Notes: generated by a model from the letters alone, not told the origin. A stretch of DNA of 64,000 nt from Rhizobacter sp. SG703 (GCF_012275445.1 NZ_JAAZQK010000008.1:62001-126000), one strand, 5' to 3'. Numbered from the stretch's first letter, positions 27,890 to 37,413 are shown. Numbers and translations: made by a program.

Positions 27890-28951
27890 ATGATGTTTGC
27901 ACCGCTTCAGAACGACACCTTCCTGCGCGCGTGCCTGCGCCAGCCCACCACCCACACGCCGGTCTGGCTGATGCGCCAGGCCGGCCGCTACCTGCCGGAA
28001 TACCGCGCCACCCGCGCCAAGGCCGGCAGCTTCATGGGCCTGGCCACCAACACCGACTACGCCACCGAAGTGACGCTGCAGCCGCTCGAACGCTATGCGC
28101 TCGATGCAGCCATCTTGTTCAGCGATATCCTGACCGTGCCGGACGCGATGGGCCTGGGCCTGAGCTTCGCGCTCGGCGAAGGGCCGAAGTTCGCGTCGCC
28201 GGTGCGCGACGAGGCCGCGGTCGACCAGCTCGCGGTGCCCGACATGGACAAGCTGCGCTACGTGTTCGACGCGGTCACGTCGATCCGCCGCGCGCTGAAC
28301 GGCCGGGTGCCGCTGATCGGTTTCTCGGGCAGCCCGTGGACGCTCGCCTGCTACATGGTCGAAGGCGCCGGCTCCGACGACTACCGGCTGGTGAAGACCA
28401 TGCTGTACAGCCGCCCCGACCTGATGCACCGCATGCTGGCGATCAACGCCGATGCAGTGGCGCTCTACCTGAACACCCAGATCGAGGCCGGCGCCCAGGC
28501 GGTGATGATCTTCGACAGCTGGGGCGGCGTGCTGGCCGACGGCGCGTTCCAGGCCTTCAGCCTCGCCTACACGCAGCGCGTGCTGGACCAGCTGAAGAAG
28601 GCGCACGACGGGCAGCGCATCCCGCACATCGTGTTCACCAAGGGCGGCGGCCCGTGGCTCGAGCAGATCGCCGGCAGCGGCGCCGACGTGGTCGGGCTCG
28701 ACTGGACCGTCCACCTCGGCCAGGCGCGCCAGCGCACCGGCGGCCGGGTCGCGCTGCAGGGCAACCTCGACCCGAACGTGCTGTTCGCGCCGCCGGCGCA
28801 GATCCGCGCCGAGGTCGAGCGCACGCTGCAGAGCTATGGTCCGGACCGCACCGGCCACATCTTCAACCTCGGCCACGGCATCAGCCAGCACACGCCGCCG
28901 GAGCATGTCTCGGTGCTGGTCGATGCGGTGCACGAGGCCTCGCGGCGCTGA
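27890..28951 (+). CDS. hemE: Uroporphyrinogen decarboxylase
   Basis: This enzyme of about 353 residues decarboxylates the four acetate groups of uroporphyrinogen III to give coproporphyrinogen III in heme synthesis. Signatures are [17 protein letters not shown] with catalytic-site arginines, [19 protein letters not shown] with the key aspartate, [25 protein letters not shown], and [16 protein letters not shown]. The gene opens with ATGATG at 27890. No Shine-Dalgarno sequence is visible, and the predicted transcription start coincides with the second ATG, so the mRNA is probably leaderless. Confidence 0.96.
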   Translation: MMFAPLQNDTFLRACLRQPTTHTPVWLMRQAGRYLPEYRATRAKAGSFMGLATNTDYATEVTLQPLERYALDAAILFSDILTVPDAMGLGLSFALGEGPKFASPVRDEAAVDQLAVPDMDKLRYVFDAVTSIRRALNGRVPLIGFSGSPWTLACYMVEGAGSDDYRLVKTMLYSRPDLMHRMLAINADAVALYLNTQIEAGAQAVMIFDSWGGVLADGAFQAFSLAYTQRVLDQLKKAHDGQRIPHIVFTKGGGPWLEQIAGSGADVVGLDWTVHLGQARQRTGGRVALQGNLDPNVLFAPPAQIRAEVERTLQSYGPDRTGHIFNLGHGISQHTPPEHVSVLVDAVHEASRR

Positions 28952-29331
28952 ATCGGTACGGCTTTGCACCGGTCCGCGGGCATCCGACGCGGTCGGGGCT
29001 GGTAACAGCGGCTGGGCTTCTGGGGGGAGTAATTTCCCGAGGTACGTTTGCACCGAGCTTGACTTATCCCCAAAACGCTGAATGTGACGAATGCCGCTGC
29101 GAAGCTCAGCGAGTGTCACTGCCAGATCCTGGTGCATGCGCTAAGTTGTTGATTTCATTGAGTCTGAAAATTGCCGCGAAAGTGAGCAACGCAAGCAGAG
29201 GCCAGACAGATCAAGAACTTAGCGCGGCTCTCTGCAGGTTTCCCACAAAGTTATCCACAGAACGCGGGGAAAGCTCCAAAACGCCTTTTGTATCAGCGAC
29301 TTAGACGGATTTCCTGTGAGTCACTCTAGCT
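28952..29331. other. 380-base intergenic region with DnaA box, AT-richer than surroundings
   Basis: No credible gene is seen in this gap between hemE and priA, although a frame stays open through it. It is visibly poorer in G and C than its flanks. It contains one perfect DnaA box, TTATCCACA, at 29251-29259 and a one-mismatch version, TTATCCCCA, at 29064-29072. It probably holds the priA promoter; DnaA binding could tie priA expression to the replication state. Confidence 0.5.
29251..29259 (+). promoter_or_regulatory. DnaA box
   Basis: TTATCCACA is an exact match to the strict DnaA box consensus. It lies 73 bases before the priA start codon. Confidence 0.55.
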
Positions 29332-31431
29332 TTGGCCGATAACTCGCCCCTGATTCCTGCCGAGCTCGCCACCGCGCTGCCGGTCGCGGTCGAGACCCCG
29401 CAGCACAGCGGGTTGCAGGGCACGCTCGACTACCTGAGCGAGCGCCCGCTACCGCCAGGAACCTTGGTACGTGTTCCACTCGGGCGGCGTGAGGTGCCGG
29501 GCATCGTCTGGCCCGGCGAGGCCGGAAGCGAGCCATCGCTGGCGCTGAAACCGATCGCGCAGGTGCTGGACGCGCTGCCGCCGCTGAGCACCCGCTGGTG
29601 CGAGCTGGTCGGTTTTGCGGCGGCCTACTACCAGCGCAGCGTCGGCGAGATGGCGCTGGCGGTGCTGCCGCCCGAACTGCGCAAGCTCGACGACGCCCAG
29701 CTCGCGAACCGGATCGCCCGGCTGCGCAAGGCGACCGCGGCGGCGCCCCGGCCGAGCGCTGCGGCCGTGCCGGCGCCCGAGCTGAATGCCGACCAGGCCG
29801 CGGTGCTCGAGCAGCTGCAGGCGCTGCACACGCCGGGCTCGGCGCCGGTCGTGCTGCTGCACGGGCTGACCGGCAGCGGCAAGACCGAGGTCTACCTGCG
29901 TGCCGCCGAGCGGGCGCTTGCCGCCGGCCAGCAGGTGCTGGTGCTGGTGCCGGAGATCAACCTGACGCCGCAGCTCGAGGCCCGCTTCGCCGAGCGCTTC
30001 GGCAACGGGCCGTCGCCGCGGCGCATCGTCTCGCTGCACAGCGGGCTGACGCCGGCGCAGCGGCTCAAGCACTGGCTCGCGGCGCACCTCGGGCTGGCCG
30101 ACCTGGTGCTGGGCACGCGGCTCGCGGTGTTCGCGCCGCTGCCGCGTCTCGGGCTGATCGTCGTCGACGAGGAACACGACCCGTCGTACAAGCAGCAGGA
30201 AGGCGCGCGCTATTCGGCGCGCGACCTGGCGGTGTACCGCGGCAAGCTCGAAGGCGCCTGCGTCGTGCTCGGCTCGGCCACGCCGTCGATCGAGAGCTGG
30301 CAGCGTGCCGAGCAGGGCCGCTACACCCGGCTGACGATGGGCCACCGCATCGGCGGCGGCGCGCTGCCGGCGGTGCGGCTGGTCGACATGAACCTGCTGC
30401 CCAAGGTCAAGGGCATCAGCACCGCGCTGTCGCCGCAGCTGGTGGCGGCGCTCGGCGCGCGCCTGGAGCGCGGCGAGCAGAGCATGCTGTTCCTGAACCG
30501 GCGCGGCTATGCGCCGGTGCTGCACTGCGGCGAATGCGGCTGGAAGAGCGGCTGCCCGAACTGCAGCGCGTTCCGGGTGTTCCACCGCGTCGACCGCACG
30601 CTGCGCTGCCACCACTGCAGCCTGACGCAGCCGGTGCCGCGCGCCTGCCCCGATTGCGGCAACCTCGACATCGCGCCGATGGGCCGCGGCACCGAGCGGC
30701 TGGAGGAGCAGCTCGCGCAGGCGCTGCCGGGCGCGCGCATCGCCCGCATCGATGCCGATTCGACGCGGTTGAAGGGCTCGCTCGAAGCGCAGCTGTCGGC
30801 GGTGCACGACGGCAACGTCGACGTGCTGGTCGGCACGCAGATGGTGGCCAAGGGGCACGACTTCCGGCGCATCACGCTGGTGGCGGCGGTCGACCCCGAC
30901 AGTGCGCTGTTCAGCAGCGATTTCCGCGCGCCGGAGCGGGTGTTCTCGCTGCTGATGCAGGCGGCCGGGCGGGCCGGGCGCGATGCGGCGCAAGCGGGCG
31001 CGAGCGAGATGTGGGTGCAGACCTGGCACCCGCGGCATGCGCTGTACCAGGCGCTGCGCACGCACGACTATGCGGCCTTCGCGGCGCAGCAGTTGAAGGA
31101 GCGCGAGATGGCCGGACTGCCGCCGTTCACGCACCTGGCGCTGCTGCGGGCCGAGGCGCGCACCGCGCAGGCGGCGCGCGATTTCCTGCAGGCGGCGTCG
31201 GACCTGGCGAACCAGTTCGACGGCGCCGACCAGCTGCTGATCTACCCGCCGGTGCCGACCACGATCGCGCGCGTCGCCAATGTCGAGCGCATGCAGATGC
31301 TGATGGAGGGGCCGTCGCGCGGCGTGTTGCAGCGGGTGCTGACATCGTGGGTCGCGAGCTTGCCGTCATTGCGCAGCGAGCACAAGGGCGTGCTGCGTTG
31401 GGCGCTGGATGTGGATCCGCTGGCGATCTGA
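29332..31431 (+). CDS. priA: Primosomal protein N' (PriA helicase)
   Basis: This 699-residue superfamily 2 helicase restarts stalled replication forks. It has an N-terminal DNA-binding domain, Walker A HGLTGSGKTEVYLRAAE, a DEEH box in LIVVDEEHDPSYKQQEG, and the eight zinc-binding cysteines arranged as CGECG, CPNC, CHHC and CPDCG between about 400 and 450. The helicase C-terminal motifs follow (VGTQMVAKGHDF and MQAAGRAGR). The only available start is the TTG at 29332, since stops precede it in frame. It is alone in its transcription unit. Confidence 0.96.
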   Translation: MADNSPLIPAELATALPVAVETPQHSGLQGTLDYLSERPLPPGTLVRVPLGRREVPGIVWPGEAGSEPSLALKPIAQVLDALPPLSTRWCELVGFAAAYYQRSVGEMALAVLPPELRKLDDAQLANRIARLRKATAAAPRPSAAAVPAPELNADQAAVLEQLQALHTPGSAPVVLLHGLTGSGKTEVYLRAAERALAAGQQVLVLVPEINLTPQLEARFAERFGNGPSPRRIVSLHSGLTPAQRLKHWLAAHLGLADLVLGTRLAVFAPLPRLGLIVVDEEHDPSYKQQEGARYSARDLAVYRGKLEGACVVLGSATPSIESWQRAEQGRYTRLTMGHRIGGGALPAVRLVDMNLLPKVKGISTALSPQLVAALGARLERGEQSMLFLNRRGYAPVLHCGECGWKSGCPNCSAFRVFHRVDRTLRCHHCSLTQPVPRACPDCGNLDIAPMGRGTERLEEQLAQALPGARIARIDADSTRLKGSLEAQLSAVHDGNVDVLVGTQMVAKGHDFRRITLVAAVDPDSALFSSDFRAPERVFSLLMQAAGRAGRDAAQAGASEMWVQTWHPRHALYQALRTHDYAAFAAQQLKEREMAGLPPFTHLALLRAEARTAQAARDFLQAASDLANQFDGADQLLIYPPVPTTIARVANVERMQMLMEGPSRGVLQRVLTSWVASLPSLRSEHKGVLRWALDVDPLAI

Positions 31432-31487
31432 CCCAACCCCTTCGCCCTGGGCAGGGCGAATCGCGAGTCAAGCCAGGACGTGGTCCA

Positions 31488-32639
31488 TCACACCAGTAGC
31501 CCCGGCACCTGCGGCACCAGCGCCTGCCGCTGCGCGGTCGCGCTGCCCAGCAGCGCGAAGCCGAGCAGCTGCCCGTCGCCGCTGTGGAAGCGCGCATCGC
31601 AGCCGTCGTCGCTGAGCGTCACCGTCCACGCGCCCGACGCCTCCAGCGGCGGCGGGCACACCACCGTCGGGCAGGCCGGCGTCTTCACGATCACCGGCAT
31701 CGCCGGGTAGGCCACCGGCGTCGGCTTGCCGGCCAGCGTCGCGGCCAGCGCGCGCGCCTGCTGCATGATCGGCATCACGTACGGCAGCGTGTGGCCGTCG
31801 ACCTCGGCACAGTCGCCGAGCGCATGCACGTTGGCCGCGCTGGTCGCGAGCAGCCGGTTCGTCACCACGCCGCGGTTGGTCGTGATGCCGGCCGCGTGTG
31901 CGAGCGCCGTGCGCGGGCGCAAGCCCACCGCCGACAGCACCAGGTCCGCATCGAGCGTGCTGCCGTCGTTCAGCGTCAGCGTGAAGCCGCGGCCCGCGCG
32001 CTGCACCGTCGCCACCGACGTGTTGAACCGAAAGCCCACGCCCGCGGCCTCCAGCCTGTCGCGCAGCCGTGCGCTGGCCTGCTCGGGCAGCAGCCGCGGC
32101 AACGCGCGCGGTGCCAGGTCGATCACCGTCGGCGCGATGCCGCGCGCCAGCAGGTCGTTCGCGAATTCGCAGCCGATCAGCCCGGCACCGAGGATCGCGA
32201 CGCGCTGCGCGCCGTCGAGCCGGTCGGCAAAGCGGGCATAGTCGTCGAGGTCGTTGACCGACAGCACGTCGTCGGCACCATCGCCGGCCAGCGGCACGCG
32301 GATCGGGTCGGCGCCGAGCGCCAGCACCAGGTCGCGGTACGGGAGCGTCTCGCCGCCGTCGAGCTCGACCCGCTGCGCGGTGGTGTCGATGCGCGCGACG
32401 ACCGCGTTCGACCGCAGCGTCGCAGTCAACTCGGCCGCCATCTTCTCGGCCGGCTTCATCACCAGCGAGGCCGCGGTCTTCTTGCCGGCCAGCGCGTTCG
32501 ACAGCATCGGCTTCGAATAGAAGCCGGCGTGGTCGCGGCTGACGATGACGAGCGGCGTCGTGGTGTCGAGCTTGCGCAGTTCGCGCGCGAGCGTGAAGCC
32601 GGCGAGGCCGGTGCCGAGGATGACGATGGGGTGTGACAT
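31488..32639 (-). CDS. Rubredoxin-NAD(+) reductase-like FAD oxidoreductase
   Basis: This 383-residue flavoprotein has two dinucleotide-binding folds: FAD at the N-terminus (IVILGTGLAGFTLARELRK) and NAD(P) at about 145 (RVAILGAGLIGCEFANDLLARG). The FAD-binding motif NVHALGDCAEVDG is near 285. Length and order match rubredoxin reductases such as AlkT, which pass electrons from NADH to rubredoxin. No rubredoxin or alkane hydroxylase gene is adjacent, so the partner is unknown. The C-terminal part contains a CPTVVCPPP segment with two cysteines. Confidence 0.85.
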   Translation of the reverse strand: MSHPIVILGTGLAGFTLARELRKLDTTTPLVIVSRDHAGFYSKPMLSNALAGKKTAASLVMKPAEKMAAELTATLRSNAVVARIDTTAQRVELDGGETLPYRDLVLALGADPIRVPLAGDGADDVLSVNDLDDYARFADRLDGAQRVAILGAGLIGCEFANDLLARGIAPTVIDLAPRALPRLLPEQASARLRDRLEAAGVGFRFNTSVATVQRAGRGFTLTLNDGSTLDADLVLSAVGLRPRTALAHAAGITTNRGVVTNRLLATSAANVHALGDCAEVDGHTLPYVMPIMQQARALAATLAGKPTPVAYPAMPVIVKTPACPTVVCPPPLEASGAWTVTLSDDGCDARFHSGDGQLLGFALLGSATAQRQALVPQVPGLLV

Positions 32640-32784
32640 GGGCGCGGGCCTTGAAAAGCGGTCGCCACTGTAGCAGCGGGGGCCGCGCCGTTACCTTTGG
32701 AGCCAACTTTGCCGCAGCAGGCCCGCATTGAAATGCCGCCACGCGGGCCCACGTGGGAGCTACCACCGACCAGGACGCCGCACC

Positions 32785-33606
32785 ATGCTGACCCTCATCA
32801 TCGTCGTGCTCCTCGTCGGCGCCTTCGTCGCCTGGCTGATCGGCGAGCCGTTCTGGATCGAGCTGCGCCGCCGCCGCGTGCGTGCCCGTCCGTTCCCGGC
32901 CGACTGGCGCCAGGTCCTGCGCCGCCATGTGCCGTATGTGCGCGGCATGCCGGCCGACCTGCAGCTGCAGCTGAAGAAGCACATGCAGGTGTTCCTCGCC
33001 GAGAAGGTGTTCATCGGCTGCGGCGGACTGCAGGTCACCGAGGAGATGAAGGTGACGATCGCCGCGCAGGCCTGCCTGCTGCTGCTGAACAAGCGGCGGC
33101 CCGGCTACTTCCCGAACCTGAGCCAGGTGCTGGTCTACCCCGGCGCCTTCGTCGTCGACAAGGTGCACACCGGCCCGGCCGGCGTGCTGCAGGAGCAGCG
33201 CCAGGTGCTGGCCGGCGAATCCTGGTCGCAAGGCCAGGTGATCCTGTCGTGGCACGACGCGCTGGAAGGCGCGGCCGCCGCCGACGACGGCCGCAATGTG
33301 GTGATCCACGAATTCGCGCACCAGCTCGACCAGGAGAACGGCGATGCGAACGGCGCGCCGTGGATCGGCAGCCGCCACCGCGCGCACTGGGCGCAGGTGT
33401 TCGGCAGCGAGTTCGCGCTGCTGCAGCGACAGGCCGAGCGCGGCGAGGCCACGCTGCTCAGCCACTACGGCGCGACCAACCCGGCCGAGTTCTTCGCGGT
33501 CGCGAGCGAGGTGTTCTTCGAGCAGGCGCCGCTGATGGCGCAGCAGCACCCGGCGCTGTTCGCCGAGCTGAGCCGCTTCTACCGCGTCAATCCGTTGAGC
33601 TGGTAG
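32785..33606 (+). CDS. MtfA-like zinc peptidase
   Basis: This 273-residue protein has an N-terminal membrane helix (LTLIIVVLLVGAFVAWLIG). Its soluble domain has the zinc-peptidase motif HEFAHQLDQENG (HExxH) near 178 and the downstream glutamate ligand region NPAEFFAVASEVFFE. E. coli MtfA, of similar size, is a titratable zinc aminopeptidase that binds the Mlc repressor. The N-terminal helix is an addition relative to E. coli MtfA. The ATG at 32785 is chosen; earlier in-frame codons are low quality. It is divergent from the flavoprotein gene. Confidence 0.85.
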   Translation: MLTLIIVVLLVGAFVAWLIGEPFWIELRRRRVRARPFPADWRQVLRRHVPYVRGMPADLQLQLKKHMQVFLAEKVFIGCGGLQVTEEMKVTIAAQACLLLLNKRRPGYFPNLSQVLVYPGAFVVDKVHTGPAGVLQEQRQVLAGESWSQGQVILSWHDALEGAAAADDGRNVVIHEFAHQLDQENGDANGAPWIGSRHRAHWAQVFGSEFALLQRQAERGEATLLSHYGATNPAEFFAVASEVFFEQAPLMAQQHPALFAELSRFYRVNPLSW

Positions 33607-33624
33607 CGGGGCTCATGGCGGGGC

Positions 33625-34134
33625 TCAGCTGACACCGCCCGCGTGGCGCGCGGCGTCGATCTTGCCGAGCAGCCACTGCAGCCCGGCCAGGTGCTGCTGG
33701 TCGTGGCTCGCGAGGTAGTGCACCAGGCTGCGCAGCGTCAGCGCGCCATAACCTTCGAACACCGCGGTGCGCTCCCACTGGTGCGGCTCGATGCGGCGGA
33801 CCAGCGCCAGCGTCTGTTCGCGTGCGAGCCGGAAGGCGGCGAGCGCTTGCGCCGCATCGGCATGCGCATAGTCGCGCTCGACGGCCAGCGCATCGGTGTC
33901 GATCGACGCGAGCAGCGGCCGCTCTTCGTCGAGCGTGCGTTGCAGGCGGACGTGGTAGCCGTCGATCTCGATGTCGCGCACGTGGCACAGCTGCGCGAGC
34001 GGCGACAAGGCCTCGCTCGGCACGCCCTTCCACGACGCGGGCACGAAGGTCTCGCAGCCCCGCGGCACCTCGGCGTAGAAGGCGGCGAGCTGGTCGGGAA
34101 AACTGGCGAGTGCGTTCAGCGTGGCAGCGTGCAT
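33625..34134 (-). CDS. DinB-family protein
   Basis: This 169-residue four-helix-bundle protein of the DinB/YfiT superfamily has metal-site histidines in the expected places: LCHVRDIEIDGYH in helix 2 and HYLASHDQQHLAGLQWLL in helix 4. Members include metal-dependent thiol S-transferases and DNA-damage-induced proteins in Gram-positive bacteria. The substrate here is unknown. It converges on the MtfA-like gene with an 18-base gap. Confidence 0.82.
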   Translation of the reverse strand: MHAATLNALASFPDQLAAFYAEVPRGCETFVPASWKGVPSEALSPLAQLCHVRDIEIDGYHVRLQRTLDEERPLLASIDTDALAVERDYAHADAAQALAAFRLAREQTLALVRRIEPHQWERTAVFEGYGALTLRSLVHYLASHDQQHLAGLQWLLGKIDAARHAGGVS

Positions 34135-34150
34135 CTCGCCAGTATGCCGA

Positions 34151-34231
34151 TCAGCCGATCCAGTGCGTGACCAGGATCCCGAACCCGAGGCCGTTGATCA
34201 GCATCCCGATCGCCAGGCGGACGGTCTTCAA
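34151..34231 (-). CDS. Candidate 26-residue membrane peptide overlapping the catalase stop
   Basis: A TTG start overlaps the catalase stop codon (TTGA). A purine-rich GAAGGGGG lies six bases upstream at good ribosome-site spacing. The predicted peptide, 26 residues, opens with [10 protein letters not shown], followed by a glycine-rich hydrophobic stretch and HWIG at the C-terminus, compatible with one short membrane helix. The overlap implies translational coupling to the catalase. No family is recognised, and with so few codons chance is possible. Confidence 0.4.
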   Translation of the reverse strand: MKTVRLAIGMLINGLGFGILVTHWIG

Positions 34232-35712
34232 CGCGCACCCCCTTCGAGCGCGGCGAGCTTGCGCGCCACCGCATCGCCGTAGGCCGGATCGGCCTTCGTG
34301 AAGTGCCCGATCTGGCGCTGCTGGATCTCCGCCGGCACGCCGCGCATCGCCCCGGCGATGTTGCTGGTCAGCCGGTCTTTCTCGTCGGCCGGCAGCAGGC
34401 GGAACAGGTTGCCGGCCTGCGTGAAGTCGTCCGACTGGCCGCGTTCGTCGTAGCGGCCGGCCGTGCCGTTCAAAGCCCAGCCGCCATCGCCATGGCCGAA
34501 GCCCGTCGGCGCGACACCGCCCGCCTGCACCGTCGCGTAGTTCTGCGCCGCGCTGCTGCCGTTGGTGTCGCCTGCGCTGCCGGCCATGCTGCCGTCGCGC
34601 TGCTGGTGGTTCACCGGGCAGCGCGGCCGGTTCACCGGCAGGTGCTGGTGGTTGGTGCCGACGCGGTACAGCTGCGCATCGTGGTACGCGAACAGGCGGC
34701 CCTGCAGCATCTTGTCGGGGCTGAAGCCCAGGCCCGGCACCACGTTGGCCGGCGACAGCGCGGCCTGCTCCACCTCGGCGTGGTAGTTGACCGGGTTGCG
34801 GTTGAGCTCCAGCACGCCGACCGGCAGCCGCGGGAAATCGGCGTGCGGCCACACCTTGGTCAGGTCGAACGGGTTCCAGCCGGTGCGTGCTTCCCACGCG
34901 ACCGCCTCGGCCTCGGTCATCACCTGGATGGAGACGTTCCACTTCGGGAAATCGCCGCGCTCGATCGCCGCGAACAGGTCGCGCTGCGCATGGTCCGGAT
35001 CGCTGCCGGCCAGCCGCACCGCGTCCTCGGGCAACAGGTTGCGGATGCCTTGCTGCGTCTTCAGGTGCCACTTGACCCACACCCGCTCGCCGTCGGCATT
35101 GATCAGGCTGAAGGTGTGGCTGCCGAAGCCGTCCATGTGCCGGTAGCCGTCGGGCGTGCCGCGGTCGCTGAACAGCATCGTCACCTGGTGCAGGCTCTCC
35201 GGTGCCTTGCTCCAGAAGTCCCACATCATCGTCGGCGACTTCAGGTTCGTCTGCGGGTGGCGCTTCTGCGTGTGGATGAAGTCGGGAAACTTGATCGCGT
35301 CCTTGATGAAGAACATCGGCGTGTTGTTGCCGACCAGGTCCCAGTTGCCGTCTTCGGTGTAGAAGCGCAGCGCGAAGCCGCGCGGGTCGCGCTCGGTGTC
35401 GGCGCTGCCCTTCTCGCCGCCGACGGTCGAGAAGCGCACGAAGGTCTCGGTCTGCTTGCCGATCGCGCTGAACAGGCGTGCCTTCGTGAAGCGGCCGATG
35501 TCGTGCGTGACGGTGAAGGTGCCGTAGGCGCCCGAGCCCTTGGCATGCACCACGCGCTCGGGGATGCGCTCGCGGTTGAAGTGCTGCAGCTTCTCGATCA
35601 GGTGGAAATCCTGCAGCAGCACCGGGCCGCGCGGGCCGGCGGTGATCGAGTTCTGGTTGTCGTCGACCGGAATGCCGGCGGCGGTGGTCAGTCGGGAAGT
35701 GTCTTGGCTCAT
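34228..35712 (-). CDS. Monofunctional heme catalase
   Basis: This 494-residue small-subunit clade catalase breaks hydrogen peroxide down to water and oxygen. The catalytic His56 lies in [14 protein letters not shown], the catalytic Asn in [14 protein letters not shown], and the heme-ligand Tyr in [14 protein letters not shown]. There is no signal peptide, so it is probably cytoplasmic. GGAG lies near the ATG. A 20-base perfect hairpin lies 30 bases upstream of the start. No OxyR or ankyrin-repeat gene is adjacent; a 26-residue ORF overlaps its stop. Confidence 0.95.
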   Translation of the reverse strand: MSQDTSRLTTAAGIPVDDNQNSITAGPRGPVLLQDFHLIEKLQHFNRERIPERVVHAKGSGAYGTFTVTHDIGRFTKARLFSAIGKQTETFVRFSTVGGEKGSADTERDPRGFALRFYTEDGNWDLVGNNTPMFFIKDAIKFPDFIHTQKRHPQTNLKSPTMMWDFWSKAPESLHQVTMLFSDRGTPDGYRHMDGFGSHTFSLINADGERVWVKWHLKTQQGIRNLLPEDAVRLAGSDPDHAQRDLFAAIERGDFPKWNVSIQVMTEAEAVAWEARTGWNPFDLTKVWPHADFPRLPVGVLELNRNPVNYHAEVEQAALSPANVVPGLGFSPDKMLQGRLFAYHDAQLYRVGTNHQHLPVNRPRCPVNHQQRDGSMAGSAGDTNGSSAAQNYATVQAGGVAPTGFGHGDGGWALNGTAGRYDERGQSDDFTQAGNLFRLLPADEKDRLTSNIAGAMRGVPAEIQQRQIGHFTKADPAYGDAVARKLAALEGGAR

Positions 35713-35742
35713 GCGGGCTCCTGGGTTCGGTCCCGCCAGTGT

Positions 35743-35762
35743 CAGAAAGCGCGGGCTTTCTG
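35743..35762. promoter_or_regulatory. Perfect inverted repeat upstream of catalase
   Basis: CAGAAAGC pairs perfectly with GCTTTCTG around a four-base GCGG loop. It starts 30 bases before the catalase ATG on the coding side. There is no T-tract after it in that direction, so it is more likely an operator or 5' leader hairpin than a terminator. An AT-rich stretch (AAATTCAATTG on the plus strand) lies beside it and may hold the promoter. Confidence 0.4.
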
Positions 35763-35819
35763 TAAATTCAATTGCTCAAAGACCAGCCATAGCGAATGCC
35801 AATTGCCGGCGGTGGCACC

Positions 35820-36797
35820 TCAGGCGCCGGCCCGCGGCACCAGCCATGCCGCCAGCAGCGAGAAGCTCGCGAACGCCAGCACCGTGCTGGCCAGGATGAT
35901 GCGGGCGATGCGCCCGTTGTCGGCGCGGTACCGCTCGGCCAGCAGCGAGACGTTGCTGGCGCTCGGCAGCGCCGCGGCCAAGGTCAGCACGACGAGGCCG
36001 AAGTCGCTGACGGCCAGCCCGGCCCGGCGCGCCGCGAGGCCCAGGCCGAACACCAGCAGCGGGTGCACGAACAGCTTGACCAGCGCGACCGGCAGGTAGT
36101 GCCGGACCGGCGTGCGGCCGTGCGCATGCTGGCCGGCGCGCCACAGCACCGCGCCGATCGTGAACAGCGCGACCGGCGTCGCTGCATCGCCGAGCATCTT
36201 GACGATCTGCGCCAGCGGCCCGGGCAGTTCGCGCCCGCTGGCCGCGAGCAGCGCGCCGAGGCCGATGGCCCACGGCAGCGGGTTGCCGAGCGCGCCGCGC
36301 AGCGAGCGCCGGATCGACACACCGAGGTCGCCGTGCGGCGTGCCGTCGTGCCGGCGCGATTGGGCGAGCGCCACGCACAGCGAGCTGGTCAGCAGCAGGT
36401 CGACCAGCACGGTGCCGATCACCGGCCCGGCGGCCCGTTCGCCGAGCAGCGCGGCGAGCAGCGGCACGCCCATGAAGCCGGTGTTCGGGAACGCGGCGAC
36501 CAGCGCGCCGAACGCGGCGTTCTTGAGGTCGAGCCCGCCGTGGAGCGCCAGCCCGACGGCCAGCGCCACCACCAGCAGCGCACAGGCGATGTAGACGCCG
36601 ATCAGCGCCGGGTCGATCAGCTGCGCGAACGGCATGCTGGCGCCGAAGCGGAACAGCATGCACGGCAGCGCGAAGAACAGCACGAAGGCATTGAGGCCGG
36701 GGATCGCGGCCTCGGGCAGCACGTGGCGGCGGGCGGCGAGGTAGCCGCACAGCACCAGCGCGAAAAAGGGAATCGTGACGGCAAGGATGGACTGCAC
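35820..36797 (-). CDS. AEC-family transporter
   Basis: This 325-residue inner-membrane protein has about ten hydrophobic segments, a polar break in the middle (RRHDGTPHGDLGVSIRRSLR) and the family features AFPNTGFMGVPLLAALLG and LPSASNVSLLAERY. AEC (auxin efflux carrier) proteins in bacteria export or import small organic acids such as malonate or malate. The substrate is not predictable. It is 107 bases upstream of the catalase gene on the same strand. Confidence 0.88.
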   Translation of the reverse strand: MQSILAVTIPFFALVLCGYLAARRHVLPEAAIPGLNAFVLFFALPCMLFRFGASMPFAQLIDPALIGVYIACALLVVALAVGLALHGGLDLKNAAFGALVAAFPNTGFMGVPLLAALLGERAAGPVIGTVLVDLLLTSSLCVALAQSRRHDGTPHGDLGVSIRRSLRGALGNPLPWAIGLGALLAASGRELPGPLAQIVKMLGDAATPVALFTIGAVLWRAGQHAHGRTPVRHYLPVALVKLFVHPLLVFGLGLAARRAGLAVSDFGLVVLTLAAALPSASNVSLLAERYRADNGRIARIILASTVLAFASFSLLAAWLVPRAGA

Positions 36798-36828
36798 AGG
36801 GCCGCAAGTATCGCCTTGCGCAGATCCC

Positions 36829-37413
36829 TCAGGGGGTGGCAGAGGCCGGTACAGCCGGCGGCAGCGCCGCGTTCTTGCGGCGCCGGATCTCGGCGATCAG
36901 CTCGTCGTACTGCTTGCCGGTCTCCGACCGGATCAGCGACGGCCCGATGCCCGGCGGCACCCAGCGGTTCGGCACGTACTCGCCGTGGAACGCGATCCGC
37001 GTGTGGCCGCCGTCCTCGGCGATCAACCGGGTCGTCGCCTCGTAGCTCTTGAAGTCGCCGCTGACCAGGTGCGAGCGGATTTCCTGCGGCGCGACCAGCT
37101 CGACCGAGCGAACGCTGTGGAACGCGAAATGCAGCAGGCCGTGGCGCGCTTCGCCGGATTGCTCGACCTGCAGCGCGTTGTTGTCGTGGCCGATCACCAC
37201 GCTCGACTTCAGGTTCGAGACGAAGCCCGCCATGTGCTCGTAGTCGGTCAGCACCGCCCACACCTGCTCGCGCTCGGCGGCGACGCTCGCGCTGACGTCG
37301 AGCACCACCTTGTCGCCTTGCAGCAGCACCTGCACGTCGACCGGCTGGGCATGCGCCAACGGGCACAGCAGCCACATGGCGAAGGCGACGGCGACGGCGC
37401 GGCGGAAATCCAT
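36829..37413 (-). CDS. Secreted SRPBCC-fold protein
   Basis: This 194-residue protein has a signal peptide (DFRRAVAVAFAMWLLCPLAHAQ) and one START-like domain of the SRPBCC superfamily. Characteristic segments are VAAEREQVWAVLTDYEHMAGFVSNLKSS, QVEQSGEARHGLLHF, YVPNRWVPPGIGPSLIRSETGKQYDELIAEI. Such domains bind hydrophobic ligands; the secreted form may bind lipids or polyketides in the periplasm. It lies 31 bases upstream of the AEC transporter gene on the same strand and is probably co-transcribed with it. Confidence 0.8.
   Translation of the reverse strand: MDFRRAVAVAFAMWLLCPLAHAQPVDVQVLLQGDKVVLDVSASVAAEREQVWAVLTDYEHMAGFVSNLKSSVVIGHDNNALQVEQSGEARHGLLHFAFHSVRSVELVAPQEIRSHLVSGDFKSYEATTRLIAEDGGHTRIAFHGEYVPNRWVPPGIGPSLIRSETGKQYDELIAEIRRRKNAALPPAVPASATP

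Noticed and set aside
28952-29331. Chromosomal origin of replication
   Set aside because: Only one perfect DnaA box is present and no dnaA, dnaN, gyrB, rpmH or parAB genes are nearby.
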